From Zobellia roscoffensis (GTDB lineage: Bacteria > Bacteroidota > Bacteroidia > Flavobacteriales > Flavobacteriaceae): a stretch of DNA of 64,000 nt. The notes beneath the pieces are model-generated. The model saw nothing but the letters and a program-made list of their open reading frames with translations, had not been told where the DNA came from and searched no databases. Shown one piece after another: positions 54,093 through 62,625 of the stretch. The stretch lies in contig NZ_JADDXT010000002.1 in the NCBI RefSeq assembly GCF_015330165.1, positions 3,375,646 through 3,439,645 of the forward strand, read 5' to 3'. The number at the start of each line of letters is the position of its first letter. Positions within the stretch are counted from its first letter, which is position 1. The translations under genes and the position numbers were made by a program.

Positions 54093-54421
54093 AGAGTAAA
54101 GAAATATGGTTTAGAAGACCCATTGTAGGTAGTAGAATGTTTTAATTCGGTTTTGTAGTTGTTACACTGTTCATTTTTAGGCTTTTATTTTTTATGATTT
54201 ATGAATTTTGATAACTTTATATCTTATATTGCTTGTAAGAATAATATTCAGGTATTATGTAGGATTATATCTTTCAAGATAGTCCGTAACCTTACTACTA
54301 AATATTATAAAAATACATGTAAATCTCCAATAAAGTGTTTGATAGCAACGTTTCACTATAGGATAACAGAAAACTAAAAGAATCTTAGGTAAATCAACTT
54401 TAAGGAAAAAGCAAAATTGTT
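54093..54421. other. Divergent intergenic region
   Basis: These 329 AT-rich bases lie between the pseudouridine synthase start and the GAF kinase start. I see no conserved RNA, repeat, or confident promoter; both promoters are expected here. Confidence 0.4.
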
Positions 54422-55732
54422 ATGGGCGAAAAGAATCTAATTGATAGAAATACAGATGATTTTGGACAGGTTGAGAAAGATAAAATTATAGAGCGCCAAT
54501 TACGTTTTCAAGAGTTATTAATCAGTATTTCTACCACATATATTAATACGGATTTATCAAATATAGATGAAGTTCTAAACAAATCCTTAAAACAAATTGG
54601 TCAATTTGTAGAAGCGGATAGAAGCTATATTTTTTCTTATGACTTGGTCAATCAGACTACTTCTAATACCTATGAATGGTGTAATACAGGAATAGAGGCG
54701 GAGATTGATAATTTGCAAAATATTCCTATTGAGTTTCTTACCCAATGGCTGGACGCCCATAAAAAAGGTGAAGCCTTGTATATAGAAGATGTAAGCCAGT
54801 TACCTGATGATGGGGAAAATAGTGTGCGTGGAATTTTAGAGCCTCAAGGCATTAAAAGTCTAATTGCCATACCCAAGATTAAAAACAATGAATTAATTGG
54901 GTTTATTGGTTTTGATTCGGTTAGAAAAATTAACAAGTTTTCCGAAAATGAGAAGGAGATTCTTTTTGTGTTCGCAAATATGCTGGTAAATGTTATCCAA
55001 AGAAAAGAGCACGAAGAACTTATTAAAGAACAAGAACGGAAAAAAGAAGAATTGCTAAAAAGTTTATCACTTCAGAATGAGCAGTTAAATGAGTACGCTC
55101 ATGCCGTTTCCCATGATTTAAAGGCCCCGTTAGTAAATATAAACACCTTAATTAGTTGGTTTATAGATGATAATAAAGAGGCGCTGACCGAAGATTCATT
55201 TGAGCCATTACATAAAGTTCTCTTTAATGTGGAGAAAATGGATCAAATTATTAAAGGTATTTTAGATTATTCAACAATTGATAAATTAGAGTCTGATGAC
55301 AGGCAAATTGATATTAACGGATTGATAGATGAGGCTCTAAAAACCATCACGGTACCCGATAACATAAAAATTTCTGTACAAGAAAATATACCAAAACTGA
55401 TTGGCAGTGCCTGGATGTTTGAGAAGGTCTTTCAAAACTTAATTACCAATAGTATAAAGTATAGCGATAAAGAGCAAGGAGTTATTGAAATTGGGGTTAC
55501 TGAAAACAATAAGTTTTATGAGTTTTTTGTAAAGGATAATGGAATTGGAATCAATCCAGGTTATTTTGAAAGGATATTTAAGGTATTTACAAAATTAGAA
55601 AGTACCAGTTCCTCCTCAGGAATAGGCTTGTCTATCGTAAAGAAAATTGTGGAGCACTATAATGGTAAGATATGGGTGGAAAGCCAAGAAGGCTTAGGAA
55701 GTACCTTTTACTTTACTATTTTAAAAAAGTAA
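54422..55732 (+). CDS. Soluble GAF-domain sensor histidine kinase
   Basis: This 436-aa kinase has no signal peptide or membrane span. A GAF domain occupies about 30-190 (SLKQIGQFVEADRSYIFSYD, SLIAIPKIKNNELIGFIGFDS). A coiled coil rich in E, K and Q follows (about 195-220). HisKA has H231 in HAVSHDLKAPLVNI, and HATPase_c spans about 325-436 (FQNLITNSIKYS, VKDNGIGINPGYF, SGIGLSIVKKIVEHYNG, GSTFYFTI). It resembles phytochrome-like or light/redox-sensing kinases of flavobacteria, but no chromophore residue is evident. No response regulator is beside it, so the partner is unknown. Confidence 0.92.
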   Translation: MGEKNLIDRNTDDFGQVEKDKIIERQLRFQELLISISTTYINTDLSNIDEVLNKSLKQIGQFVEADRSYIFSYDLVNQTTSNTYEWCNTGIEAEIDNLQNIPIEFLTQWLDAHKKGEALYIEDVSQLPDDGENSVRGILEPQGIKSLIAIPKIKNNELIGFIGFDSVRKINKFSENEKEILFVFANMLVNVIQRKEHEELIKEQERKKEELLKSLSLQNEQLNEYAHAVSHDLKAPLVNINTLISWFIDDNKEALTEDSFEPLHKVLFNVEKMDQIIKGILDYSTIDKLESDDRQIDINGLIDEALKTITVPDNIKISVQENIPKLIGSAWMFEKVFQNLITNSIKYSDKEQGVIEIGVTENNKFYEFFVKDNGIGINPGYFERIFKVFTKLESTSSSSGIGLSIVKKIVEHYNGKIWVESQEGLGSTFYFTILKK

Positions 55733-55769
55733 CTAGGTTCAATTAATGTGATAGTGTCCAATAATTAAC

Positions 55770-56372
55770 CTATTTTTTGCTGCATTTAATTAAAAACATG
55801 GGCTGGTTTTCATCTACTTCAACAATTTCATAGAGGCCATAATCACCAAATTCAGATGCAATTGATTCTTTGTCATAATAGAATATTTTCACCCCTTTGT
55901 GAAACTCGTATCGGTCTTTTTCAATTCGCTTTCCTTTACCAAAATTAGGGGCACCTTTTGTTATTGCGGTAAAAACCATTTGGCCATTATCAGCCAGTTG
56001 GTTATAGCAGTTATGTATTAATTTTGTTCTTTCGTTTTTATCAAATAGGTGTATAAGTGCGTAACAAAAAATTCCGTCATATTTTTTATTGTCAAATGGC
56101 ATTTCGGTAACGGAACCGTGATAAAAGGTCATTTCGGTCCCATAATGTTTTTGGGCTAAATCAATAGCGGTTTTAGAGATTTCAATTCCCGTAACCTCAA
56201 TCCTATTTTCTCTAAAAACTTTTGCATTACGGCCGTATCCAATACCCGGAATAAGTATATTCCTTAAATTTTTCTCAACAAAGAGATTTTTGGTCAATTC
56301 AGCAGATTTTGCCGGTTCAAGGCCCCACATTTCTTGTTTTTCGCTGAAATTTTCTTCCCAAAATTCCGCCAT
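55770..56372 (-). CDS. Class I SAM-dependent methyltransferase (TPMT/TehB-like)
   Basis: This 200-aa cytoplasmic enzyme starts AEFWEENFSEKQEMWGLEPAKSAE, as in thiopurine methyltransferase-like proteins. SAM-binding motif I is LIPGIGYGRNAKVF, followed by VTGIEISKTAIDLA, the VTEMPFDNKKYDGIFCYALIHL strand and the TAITKGAPNFGKGKRI segment. The substrate is unknown; related enzymes methylate thiols or selenium/tellurium compounds. It is transcribed alone and convergent with the GAF kinase. Confidence 0.9.
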   Translation of the reverse strand: MAEFWEENFSEKQEMWGLEPAKSAELTKNLFVEKNLRNILIPGIGYGRNAKVFRENRIEVTGIEISKTAIDLAQKHYGTEMTFYHGSVTEMPFDNKKYDGIFCYALIHLFDKNERTKLIHNCYNQLADNGQMVFTAITKGAPNFGKGKRIEKDRYEFHKGVKIFYYDKESIASEFGDYGLYEIVEVDENQPMFLIKCSKK

Positions 56373-56769
56373 TTTTTATAGTTTTTATTTTATCGAACCT
56401 TCCAGTTTAATTGTAGTGTGGCTAAAACAGTTAATAGGTTGTATAAACTTAAAGATACACAGACTCTGTGAACAAGCATAAAAGTCAATATTAAATTTGG
56501 GCTATACTTTTACACAACCCAGCACGCCTATATCTGGCTGATTTACTTTGTTTTCAACTTAAGTTATAAGCTTTTAACTCAACTTCCATCCTAAAATCAG
56601 ATGTTATCAATTATTTGGAAATCGGACTTTTTCGGTATAAAAAAAGACCCAGAAATGAATTCCGGGCCTTTCTAAAGTCGGTCAGTTTTGGTATGTAGCT
56701 AATTCAAACCATTAATGACGAGACACAACGTTTCTGTGTTTACAGTGGTTTGTAATAAACTCAACAGTG
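56373..56769. other. Intergenic region with a leftward terminator
   Basis: The 397 bases between the methyltransferase start and the end of the NTF2-like gene hold the methyltransferase promoter and, at 56639-56673, a terminator for the NTF2-like genes. No gene is supported. Confidence 0.5.
56639..56673 (-). terminator. Terminator of the NTF2-like gene pair
   Basis: AAAGACCCAGAA and TTCCGGGCCTTT pair with two A-C mismatches, and a T run follows on the minus strand, about 100 bases after the stop codon. Confidence 0.7.
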
Positions 56770-57705
56770 TTAGTTTTCTAATAAAGTGCGGTTGAAATAA
56801 ATTATTTCTGATATGATTTTTCCTTCTTCATCAAAATCATCGTTAATGTGCATGGCAAGCTCTATTTCTTTTTTATCCGACTTTCTGATTAAGTGAAATT
56901 TCCACCAAGATAGCACCGATCGGCCATTGTCCATTTCATATTCCAGATAGTCTGGGTAACCGATCATATCAATACTTTTTATTTCAAAATTGTCCAAAAA
57001 TTCCTGACGTACTGCCTTTACGGCATCTCTCGTGATTGGAGCGTTCAAGTCATCGTTGATATTGAAGAACCTGGCATCTTCACTATAATAGTCGATAGCC
57101 TTGTCCAAATCCCCATTTTCAAAGGCATACACAGCCTTTCGGACGGTATTGATATTATCATGGTGGTTGTAGATGGTACCATTGGTACGATCTGATAAAC
57201 TTTGATACATTTCCTCAAAAATACCTTCGTTCATATAGATGATTTCTGTTTTTATTTTGAGGTCTTTTGTGAGTAGGTATAGACCATGAATGGGTGAAGT
57301 AAATTTCACCCCGGTTTTTTTATGAACTCCTTTTATCAGTTCCCAAGTTTGCACCCATATTTCATCATTTTCGTTGTCTTTTTTATACTCAATAGCATCA
57401 GGGTAGGCACCAGGAAAATTGGTTATAGAGAAGTATTCAAGCTCATCGAACCAACGGTAAGAGTTTTTTAAATAGCGAGCTTTTTCAGTTCCTTTTATCT
57501 TAGAATCTGTAGATACCCCATTATAGGATTTAAAATCATCGGTCAATAAACTGGCTAATTTAATAGTGTCTCCACTGGCAAAGGCCTCTGTAAAACTGGC
57601 AAGGACATCAATAGATGGGTGTTCAGAATAAACGGTTCCATTTTTCTTTTGGGCCAGTGTGATGAGCGAAGTCATCATTACGAGAATTACAATTGTTTTT
57701 TTCAT
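56770..57705 (-). CDS. Exported protein with two NTF2/SnoaL-like domains
   Basis: This 311-aa protein has a signal peptide (ending TLAQ). Two NTF2-like cone folds are arranged in tandem, about 25-165 (VLASFTEAFASGDTIKLASLLTDDFKSYNG) and about 180-305 (AVYAFENGDLDKAIDYYSEDARFFNIND). These folds commonly bind small hydrophobic molecules or act as isomerases or cyclases, but I cannot identify a catalytic set. It follows the single-domain lipoprotein of the same superfamily by 58 bases. Function unknown. Confidence 0.8.
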   Translation of the reverse strand: MKKTIVILVMMTSLITLAQKKNGTVYSEHPSIDVLASFTEAFASGDTIKLASLLTDDFKSYNGVSTDSKIKGTEKARYLKNSYRWFDELEYFSITNFPGAYPDAIEYKKDNENDEIWVQTWELIKGVHKKTGVKFTSPIHGLYLLTKDLKIKTEIIYMNEGIFEEMYQSLSDRTNGTIYNHHDNINTVRKAVYAFENGDLDKAIDYYSEDARFFNINDDLNAPITRDAVKAVRQEFLDNFEIKSIDMIGYPDYLEYEMDNGRSVLSWWKFHLIRKSDKKEIELAMHINDDFDEEGKIISEIIYFNRTLLEN

Positions 57706-57763
57706 TTTTATAAAGGTTTGATTAGTAATGTGGTTTAGTGTTTATTGGGTATAATTTTAGTTG

Positions 57764-58282
57764 TCATTCAAGTATAGGTTGATTTAAGGTGTAGCCTAAC
57801 TGCTGAAGAAACTCCAGCTCATTATAATAGATGTCTTCTTGTGCTATTTTACCCTGGTTATTAAATAGGATAGTAGCGTAGCCGTTTATTTTAATTTTTT
57901 TGCCCGTAGCAGGTATTTCACTAAATGTTCCGGTATTTGTGCCGGTGAATGTCCATTGGGTGAATAGTTGTCTATCCTTGATCGTAATGGTTTCAGTGAT
58001 GATTTTGGCATCCGGAAAGCCTGTAAAATAGAGGGTCATAAAGGCCTGCATTTCACTTTGGTTATTGGCTATTCGGATACCGTTGTGATTACAGGTATAA
58101 TTATTTGCAATGGTGGATTTTAGCGTATCCATGCTTTTTTCGTTCCATGCTATTTCTATGAAGTTTTTGAAATTAGCAGTGAGTTGTTGCTCTTGTGCGG
58201 TAGGACCATGAGTGCCGCCATTGTCTTTGCAAGACAGCGGTATAGTGATAAGAAATGAGAATAAAAGTCCTAAAGCTTTCAT
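57764..58282 (-). CDS. SnoaL-like (ester cyclase-type) lipoprotein
   Basis: This 172-aa protein has a lipobox (PLSC, about residue 18), then one SnoaL/ester-cyclase-like domain: NFIEIAWNEKSMDTL, MTLYFTGFPDAKIITETI, QWTFTGTNTGTF, GYATILFNNQGKIAQEDIYYNEL. It is upstream of the two-domain NTF2-like protein in what looks like a two-gene unit. Function unknown; SnoaL-like domains often act on secondary metabolites or form multimeric binding pockets. Confidence 0.82.
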   Translation of the reverse strand: MKALGLLFSFLITIPLSCKDNGGTHGPTAQEQQLTANFKNFIEIAWNEKSMDTLKSTIANNYTCNHNGIRIANNQSEMQAFMTLYFTGFPDAKIITETITIKDRQLFTQWTFTGTNTGTFSEIPATGKKIKINGYATILFNNQGKIAQEDIYYNELEFLQQLGYTLNQPILE

Positions 58283-58501
58283 AGCTACCCTACATATGAA
58301 GGTTATTAATTTAGCCGGAGGAACTTTGCATATAATTTTGAATGAAGCTATTGATTTCTAATACGCAAGGTTTGTGAAAAAGGACGAAGTACTCTAATTA
58401 CTGTCCGAATAGCCAAATATTTTTACCGAAGTAAATATTGTAGGATTGTTGTATATTTAAACATCCTCATTTTTTTCCCCTGGTGAGAAACGCAACCAAC
58501 C

Positions 58502-60463
58502 ATGGAAAAAAAAATATTCTACTCCGTTTTTTTGTTTTCTTTTTTTATCCTGAATTGCACCCCGCTCTTTGCTCAAATTACGGAGTTGTACGATGGCAAA
58601 TCCTATAAAAAAATATTTGTAGAAACGGATAATTTTGGTGCTTCTTACCTAGATATTTTAGAAGAATCTTTCCCTTTGGCCAAACCGGATTCCGTTAAGT
58701 TTTCCATCCTTAATGATCTTGCTTATTATTGGCACACTAGAAACTTGACCAAAGCGATGGAGTTTACTAAAACAGGCTTGGCATTGACCAAAACAAGTAA
58801 TGACACGCTGTGGGAAGGCCGTTTTCAGATAACCGAAGCCGCAATTTTACTCCGAAAGGAAAAGCTTGACCAAGCCGAAAAAGTGCTGGAAAGTGCAAAG
58901 TGTAAGGTTATGGAAAAGGATTTAGCGCATTTAAATACCCAATTAGGGTATGTATACGAGCGTAGGGGGAAACTAGGTAAAGCCGCAGACTATGCCCTTG
59001 AAGCTTTGCGGTTAGGTGAAAAATTGAACGATAATCGGGCAATTGCAATGGCATATAGCGATTTAAGTAATCTCTTTTGGAAACAGTCAAAGTTTGAAAC
59101 GGGTCTAGAATACGGACTCAAATCGTTGTTGCTATATGAAGAGCGCCGTATTAATGATTTAGATTATGATTTTACACTTTTTGTCGTTGGAAGTAACTAC
59201 TTGTCATTGGGCAGGCATGAAGAGGCCTTAAACTACCTTCGGCATTCTATTGCTATTGGCGAGCGTTATGGTTTTTACAATAACCTGAGCGATGCCTATA
59301 TGGTTATGTTGGATACATATGCTTATCTCAACGAATTTGAAAAAGCTGAAGAAGCTGGTTCCAATGCCTTGAAATATGCGGAGTTGCTGGATAATAATTT
59401 TCTAACAATGCGAAGTTGGCTCTCCATTGGTAATGTGAAGAACCTGCAGGGGAAGTATACCTCTGCCATTGACTGTCTTGAAAAATCCATTACCATAGCT
59501 ACAGATGATTTTGGCGATGCATTCTTTTTGAGTCAGGCGTATGAGGCTTTGGGCAAGGCCCATGCGGGAAACCATCAATATAAAGAAGCTTATACCGCAC
59601 TTGCTAAGTACGATGCATATAAGGCTGCTGTTTTTACGGCCGAGGCAGACAATAGAACATCATTGTTAAGAACAGAATTTGACGTAGCCGGTAAAGAGGT
59701 AAAGATTCGCTCACAAGAAGCCCTCATTTCAAAACAGCGTACCACACAAAACCTGATTATTGTTATTGCCGGACTGTTACTTTTACTTCTGTTAATTTCC
59801 TACAAGGCAATTCAGAATAAATTAAAGGCAAACAAAATGCTCGAAAAGCAAAATAAGGAGAAGGAATTTTTACTAAAGGAGATACATCATAGGGTTAAGA
59901 ACAACTTGGAAATTGTATCTAGTTTATTATCGCTTCAAGCTGCTCGAATAGATGATGTCTATATGCTTTCTACTATTCAGGAAAGCCAACATAGGGTTCA
60001 GAGTATGGGTATGATTCATCAAAAATTGTATATAGGAAAGAATTTGGCTGCGGTTGAAATGAAAAGCTATTTTGAACAGTTGGGCGAATATATTATTGAT
60101 GCTTTTGCCGCTAATGAACAAGTGCATTTAAAGGTAGAAATGCAAAATCTTGAGTTAGATGTTGATTTGGCTATTCCCATTGGACTTATAGTAAACGAAC
60201 TGTTTACGAATTCACTAAAATATGCTTTTCCAAAAGGAAGAAAGGGGAAGATTAGAATAAGCCTGGTAGAAGAAAAAGGGAAACTAAAGTTAGAGGTTAT
60301 GGATAACGGTATAGGGAAACAACTAGACACAAATACCCAAGGCACAGGCTTCGGTACACAATTGGTAGAGTTGCTTACAAAACAATTGGATGGCAAAATG
60401 ATACTTAAAATAAATCAGGGAACAACAGTATCCATTCAATTTGAACCTGGCAAAGCGGCGTGA
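58502..60463 (+). CDS. TPR-containing membrane sensor kinase with HisKA_2
   Basis: This 653-aa protein has a signal peptide (ending PLFAQ), about eight TPR helices (about 60-385, for example AADYALEALRLGEKL and EALNYLRHSIAIGERYG), a membrane span (about 418-438, LIIVIAGLLLLLLLISY), a short linker, then a HisKA_2 domain with the phosphoacceptor in EIHHRVKNNLEIVSSLL (H462/H463), and HATPase (about 545-650, PIGLIVNELFTNSLKYAF, MDNGIGKQ, GTGFGTQLVELL). The TPR faces the periplasm. It overlaps or abuts a LytTR response regulator gene, its clear partner. The ligand and target genes are unknown. Confidence 0.93.
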   Translation: MEKKIFYSVFLFSFFILNCTPLFAQITELYDGKSYKKIFVETDNFGASYLDILEESFPLAKPDSVKFSILNDLAYYWHTRNLTKAMEFTKTGLALTKTSNDTLWEGRFQITEAAILLRKEKLDQAEKVLESAKCKVMEKDLAHLNTQLGYVYERRGKLGKAADYALEALRLGEKLNDNRAIAMAYSDLSNLFWKQSKFETGLEYGLKSLLLYEERRINDLDYDFTLFVVGSNYLSLGRHEEALNYLRHSIAIGERYGFYNNLSDAYMVMLDTYAYLNEFEKAEEAGSNALKYAELLDNNFLTMRSWLSIGNVKNLQGKYTSAIDCLEKSITIATDDFGDAFFLSQAYEALGKAHAGNHQYKEAYTALAKYDAYKAAVFTAEADNRTSLLRTEFDVAGKEVKIRSQEALISKQRTTQNLIIVIAGLLLLLLLISYKAIQNKLKANKMLEKQNKEKEFLLKEIHHRVKNNLEIVSSLLSLQAARIDDVYMLSTIQESQHRVQSMGMIHQKLYIGKNLAAVEMKSYFEQLGEYIIDAFAANEQVHLKVEMQNLELDVDLAIPIGLIVNELFTNSLKYAFPKGRKGKIRISLVEEKGKLKLEVMDNGIGKQLDTNTQGTGFGTQLVELLTKQLDGKMILKINQGTTVSIQFEPGKAA

Positions 60464-61197
60464 ATATGAAGAACAAGACCCGAATACTTATAGTGGAAGA
60501 TGACATGATTATAGCTGCCAATATCTCATTGCAATTAGAGAGTTTGGGATATGAAGTTACTGGCATCGTAACAAGGGGAGAGGAAGCCTTATTGCAAACC
60601 AAAGAGAATGCACCTGATATTTTATTGCTCGATATTAATTTAAAAGGAGCTTTGAACGGTATTCAAACGGCAATGGAAATTCATAAGCATAGAGATATTC
60701 CCGTTATCTATCTTACGGCCAATACAGATGAAGCCACATTTTCTGCGGCAAAGAAAACCAAACCCAAGGCCTTTATAACAAAGCCCTTCAATAAATTAAA
60801 TCTAGAGCGGACTATAGAATTGGTAGCTGACCAGCTAGTGAAGGAGAATGTCCAAACAGCATCGCTACCTGATCTAGAAGTTCTTGAGGATCGCGTATTT
60901 ATTCGCTATAATGGTAAAATGGAAAAACTGCTGCTAGATGATATGCTTTATATTGAAGCGAACCGGAATTACTGCACTGTGGTGACCAAAACGAAACGTT
61001 TTGTATTGAGCCAAACCCTGAAAATAATGCAAGGACGACTGCCGAAAGCCAATTTTGTTCGCGTACACCGATCGTTTATAGTGAACATCTCTAAGCTTAA
61101 TACAATTGCAGATGACCATTTAGTTATCAATAGAAAGGTTATTCCATTGAGTAAATCCCAGAAAGAATTCTTGTTCAAGCGTATCCAGACCATTTAA
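60460..61197 (+). CDS. LytTR-family response regulator
   Basis: This 245-aa regulator has a receiver domain (about 5-125, RILIVEDDMIIAANISLQ, phospho-acceptor at D58 in LLLDINLKGALNG, or D56 from the later start) and a LytTR DNA-binding domain (about 145-240, VFIRYNGKMEKLLLDDMLYIEANRNYC, LPKANFVRVHRSFIVNISKLN). The GTG at 60460 overlaps the kinase stop. The ATG at 60466, two codons in, is the more likely start. The pair with the TPR kinase is a YpdA/YpdB- or LytS/LytR-like layout in which the kinase transmits a periplasmic signal. Confidence 0.95.
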   Translation: MNMKNKTRILIVEDDMIIAANISLQLESLGYEVTGIVTRGEEALLQTKENAPDILLLDINLKGALNGIQTAMEIHKHRDIPVIYLTANTDEATFSAAKKTKPKAFITKPFNKLNLERTIELVADQLVKENVQTASLPDLEVLEDRVFIRYNGKMEKLLLDDMLYIEANRNYCTVVTKTKRFVLSQTLKIMQGRLPKANFVRVHRSFIVNISKLNTIADDHLVINRKVIPLSKSQKEFLFKRIQTI

Positions 61198-61537
61198 TCT
61201 ATTTTATGGCAGCCGCTTCGTGTTTTGTTCTATAAATTTTCTGGTTTATCCTCTCTCCAAGTAAGCGTGTCGAAACCTTATTTCATGTCATAAAATAAAG
61301 TAGCATAGAATAGACTACGTTAATATTCTATTAATTTTCTATAAGCTTCATGCTGATTTTTAGATTCTTATGATTTTACATCAAAAGTAGCTCAATAAAA
61401 AATGGTTCATATAGGCTAGTTTTGGTATAGACTTTGGCCACTTTCAATCCAAAAAAATAGATAAAAATGGGGATGGCGGCAAAGAGCGAATCCACTTTTG
61501 CAACTGTAAAACCAAAACAATTCAATTATAGTAATTT
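61198..61537. other. Intergenic region before the lipocalin-like gene
   Basis: These 340 bases hold no gene. TAGTTTTG at 61417-61424 matches the -7 consensus TAnnTTTG and could serve the lipocalin-like gene, giving a leader of about 110 bases. No -33 element is obvious. Confidence 0.4.
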
Positions 61538-62539
61538 ATGAAAAATTCAAAACTTAGATTAGGAGTTTCAATGCTTACGGTCATTATGTTTTCCTTACTG
61601 ATGATCAATTGTAGTGACGATGATTCTAGCACCGAAACTGAAAAAGAAGCGGTTGCGGAGTATGTTACGGAAACCAAGACCAATTTACTAGGGGAGTGGG
61701 TATTGATAAGCAGTAGCATTAACAATGAAATTATTGCCAGTTCAGAATTTGAAGTTTTAAAGGATTCCCGAGCCAATTTTAATGATGATGATACCTATAG
61801 CCTGGTATACAAAACAGGAACTAACAGCGCTGCGGGTTCTAGTATTTCTACAAACACACAGGAAGGGACGTACATGATAGAAGGACTTAACAAGGTTACT
61901 TTTTTTGATTCTTCTTCGGAAATTGAACTTATAGACGATACGCTTAAGGTAACTTCAGTAATTACCGATGCCAGTGGTACGGAACAGACAAGGTTAGATA
62001 TTTTTGTAAGAAACGATAACGAAGCCTTGAATCAACCGGAAGGGGCCAATACGGATGAGGTAGAAGTAGAGGAAAAAACGGAAACTCCTGCCGATACTAA
62101 CACCTATGATGGAACTGCTGTGATTGCCAAATTGCTCGGAAAATGGGAATTGACAGGAGCAACGGACCCTTGTTTAATGAAGAATACAATCGACTTTCAG
62201 TCAGACAGTGTGTTTGAATTTTTACAACACAAAACTACGTTTGGAAGAAGCGATCTATTAAAGTATAATATTGGGGTGAGCTACCCAATGCCGGCTGAAT
62301 TTGCTGCTAGCGTTACTAAAGGGAACGAAACGGTGGATTTTGATACCAATGCCGATTGTAGTTTTATAAAAACGAGTCTGGTGGAATATGAGGTAACGGA
62401 TGAGAAAACAGTTGAATTGAAAAAATCTACAAGCGCTAAATTGGTATTGGAAAACGATACTACACTTACGCTTATTTATACGTACTTGAATGCGGATAAT
62501 GAAGAAGCTACAATTGAGTTTACGTATGTAAAATCATAA
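61538..62539 (+). CDS. Lipocalin-like lipoprotein with two domains
   Basis: This 333-aa lipoprotein has a lipobox (MINC, about residue 25) and a surface-export-like acidic run. Two lipocalin-like domains are joined by an acidic, Glu/Thr-rich linker (about 170-195): the first begins TNLLGEWVLISSSINNE, the second AKLLGKWELTGATDPC. Each has the usual barrel opening Gly-x-Trp motif. Function is unknown. It stands alone, ended by a shared hairpin with the M28 peptidase gene. Confidence 0.82.
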   Translation: MKNSKLRLGVSMLTVIMFSLLMINCSDDDSSTETEKEAVAEYVTETKTNLLGEWVLISSSINNEIIASSEFEVLKDSRANFNDDDTYSLVYKTGTNSAAGSSISTNTQEGTYMIEGLNKVTFFDSSSEIELIDDTLKVTSVITDASGTEQTRLDIFVRNDNEALNQPEGANTDEVEVEEKTETPADTNTYDGTAVIAKLLGKWELTGATDPCLMKNTIDFQSDSVFEFLQHKTTFGRSDLLKYNIGVSYPMPAEFAASVTKGNETVDFDTNADCSFIKTSLVEYEVTDEKTVELKKSTSAKLVLENDTTLTLIYTYLNADNEEATIEFTYVKS

Positions 62540-62551
62540 ATTTCATTTAAA

Positions 62552-62605
62552 AAAACACGGTTTAAGATGTATATGAAAGTATACCTTAAACCGTGTTTTA
62601 ATTTT
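62552..62605. terminator. Bidirectional terminator, lipocalin-like gene / M28 peptidase
   Basis: AAAACACGGTTTAAG (62552-62566) pairs perfectly with CTTAAACCGTGTTTT (62585-62599), and GTAT at 62569-62572 pairs with ATAC at 62581-62584, giving a stem of 15 bp plus 4. It is flanked by A and T runs on both sides and so can act in both directions. Confidence 0.9.
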
Positions 62606-62625
62606 TAGTTGACTTCTTTTTGATA

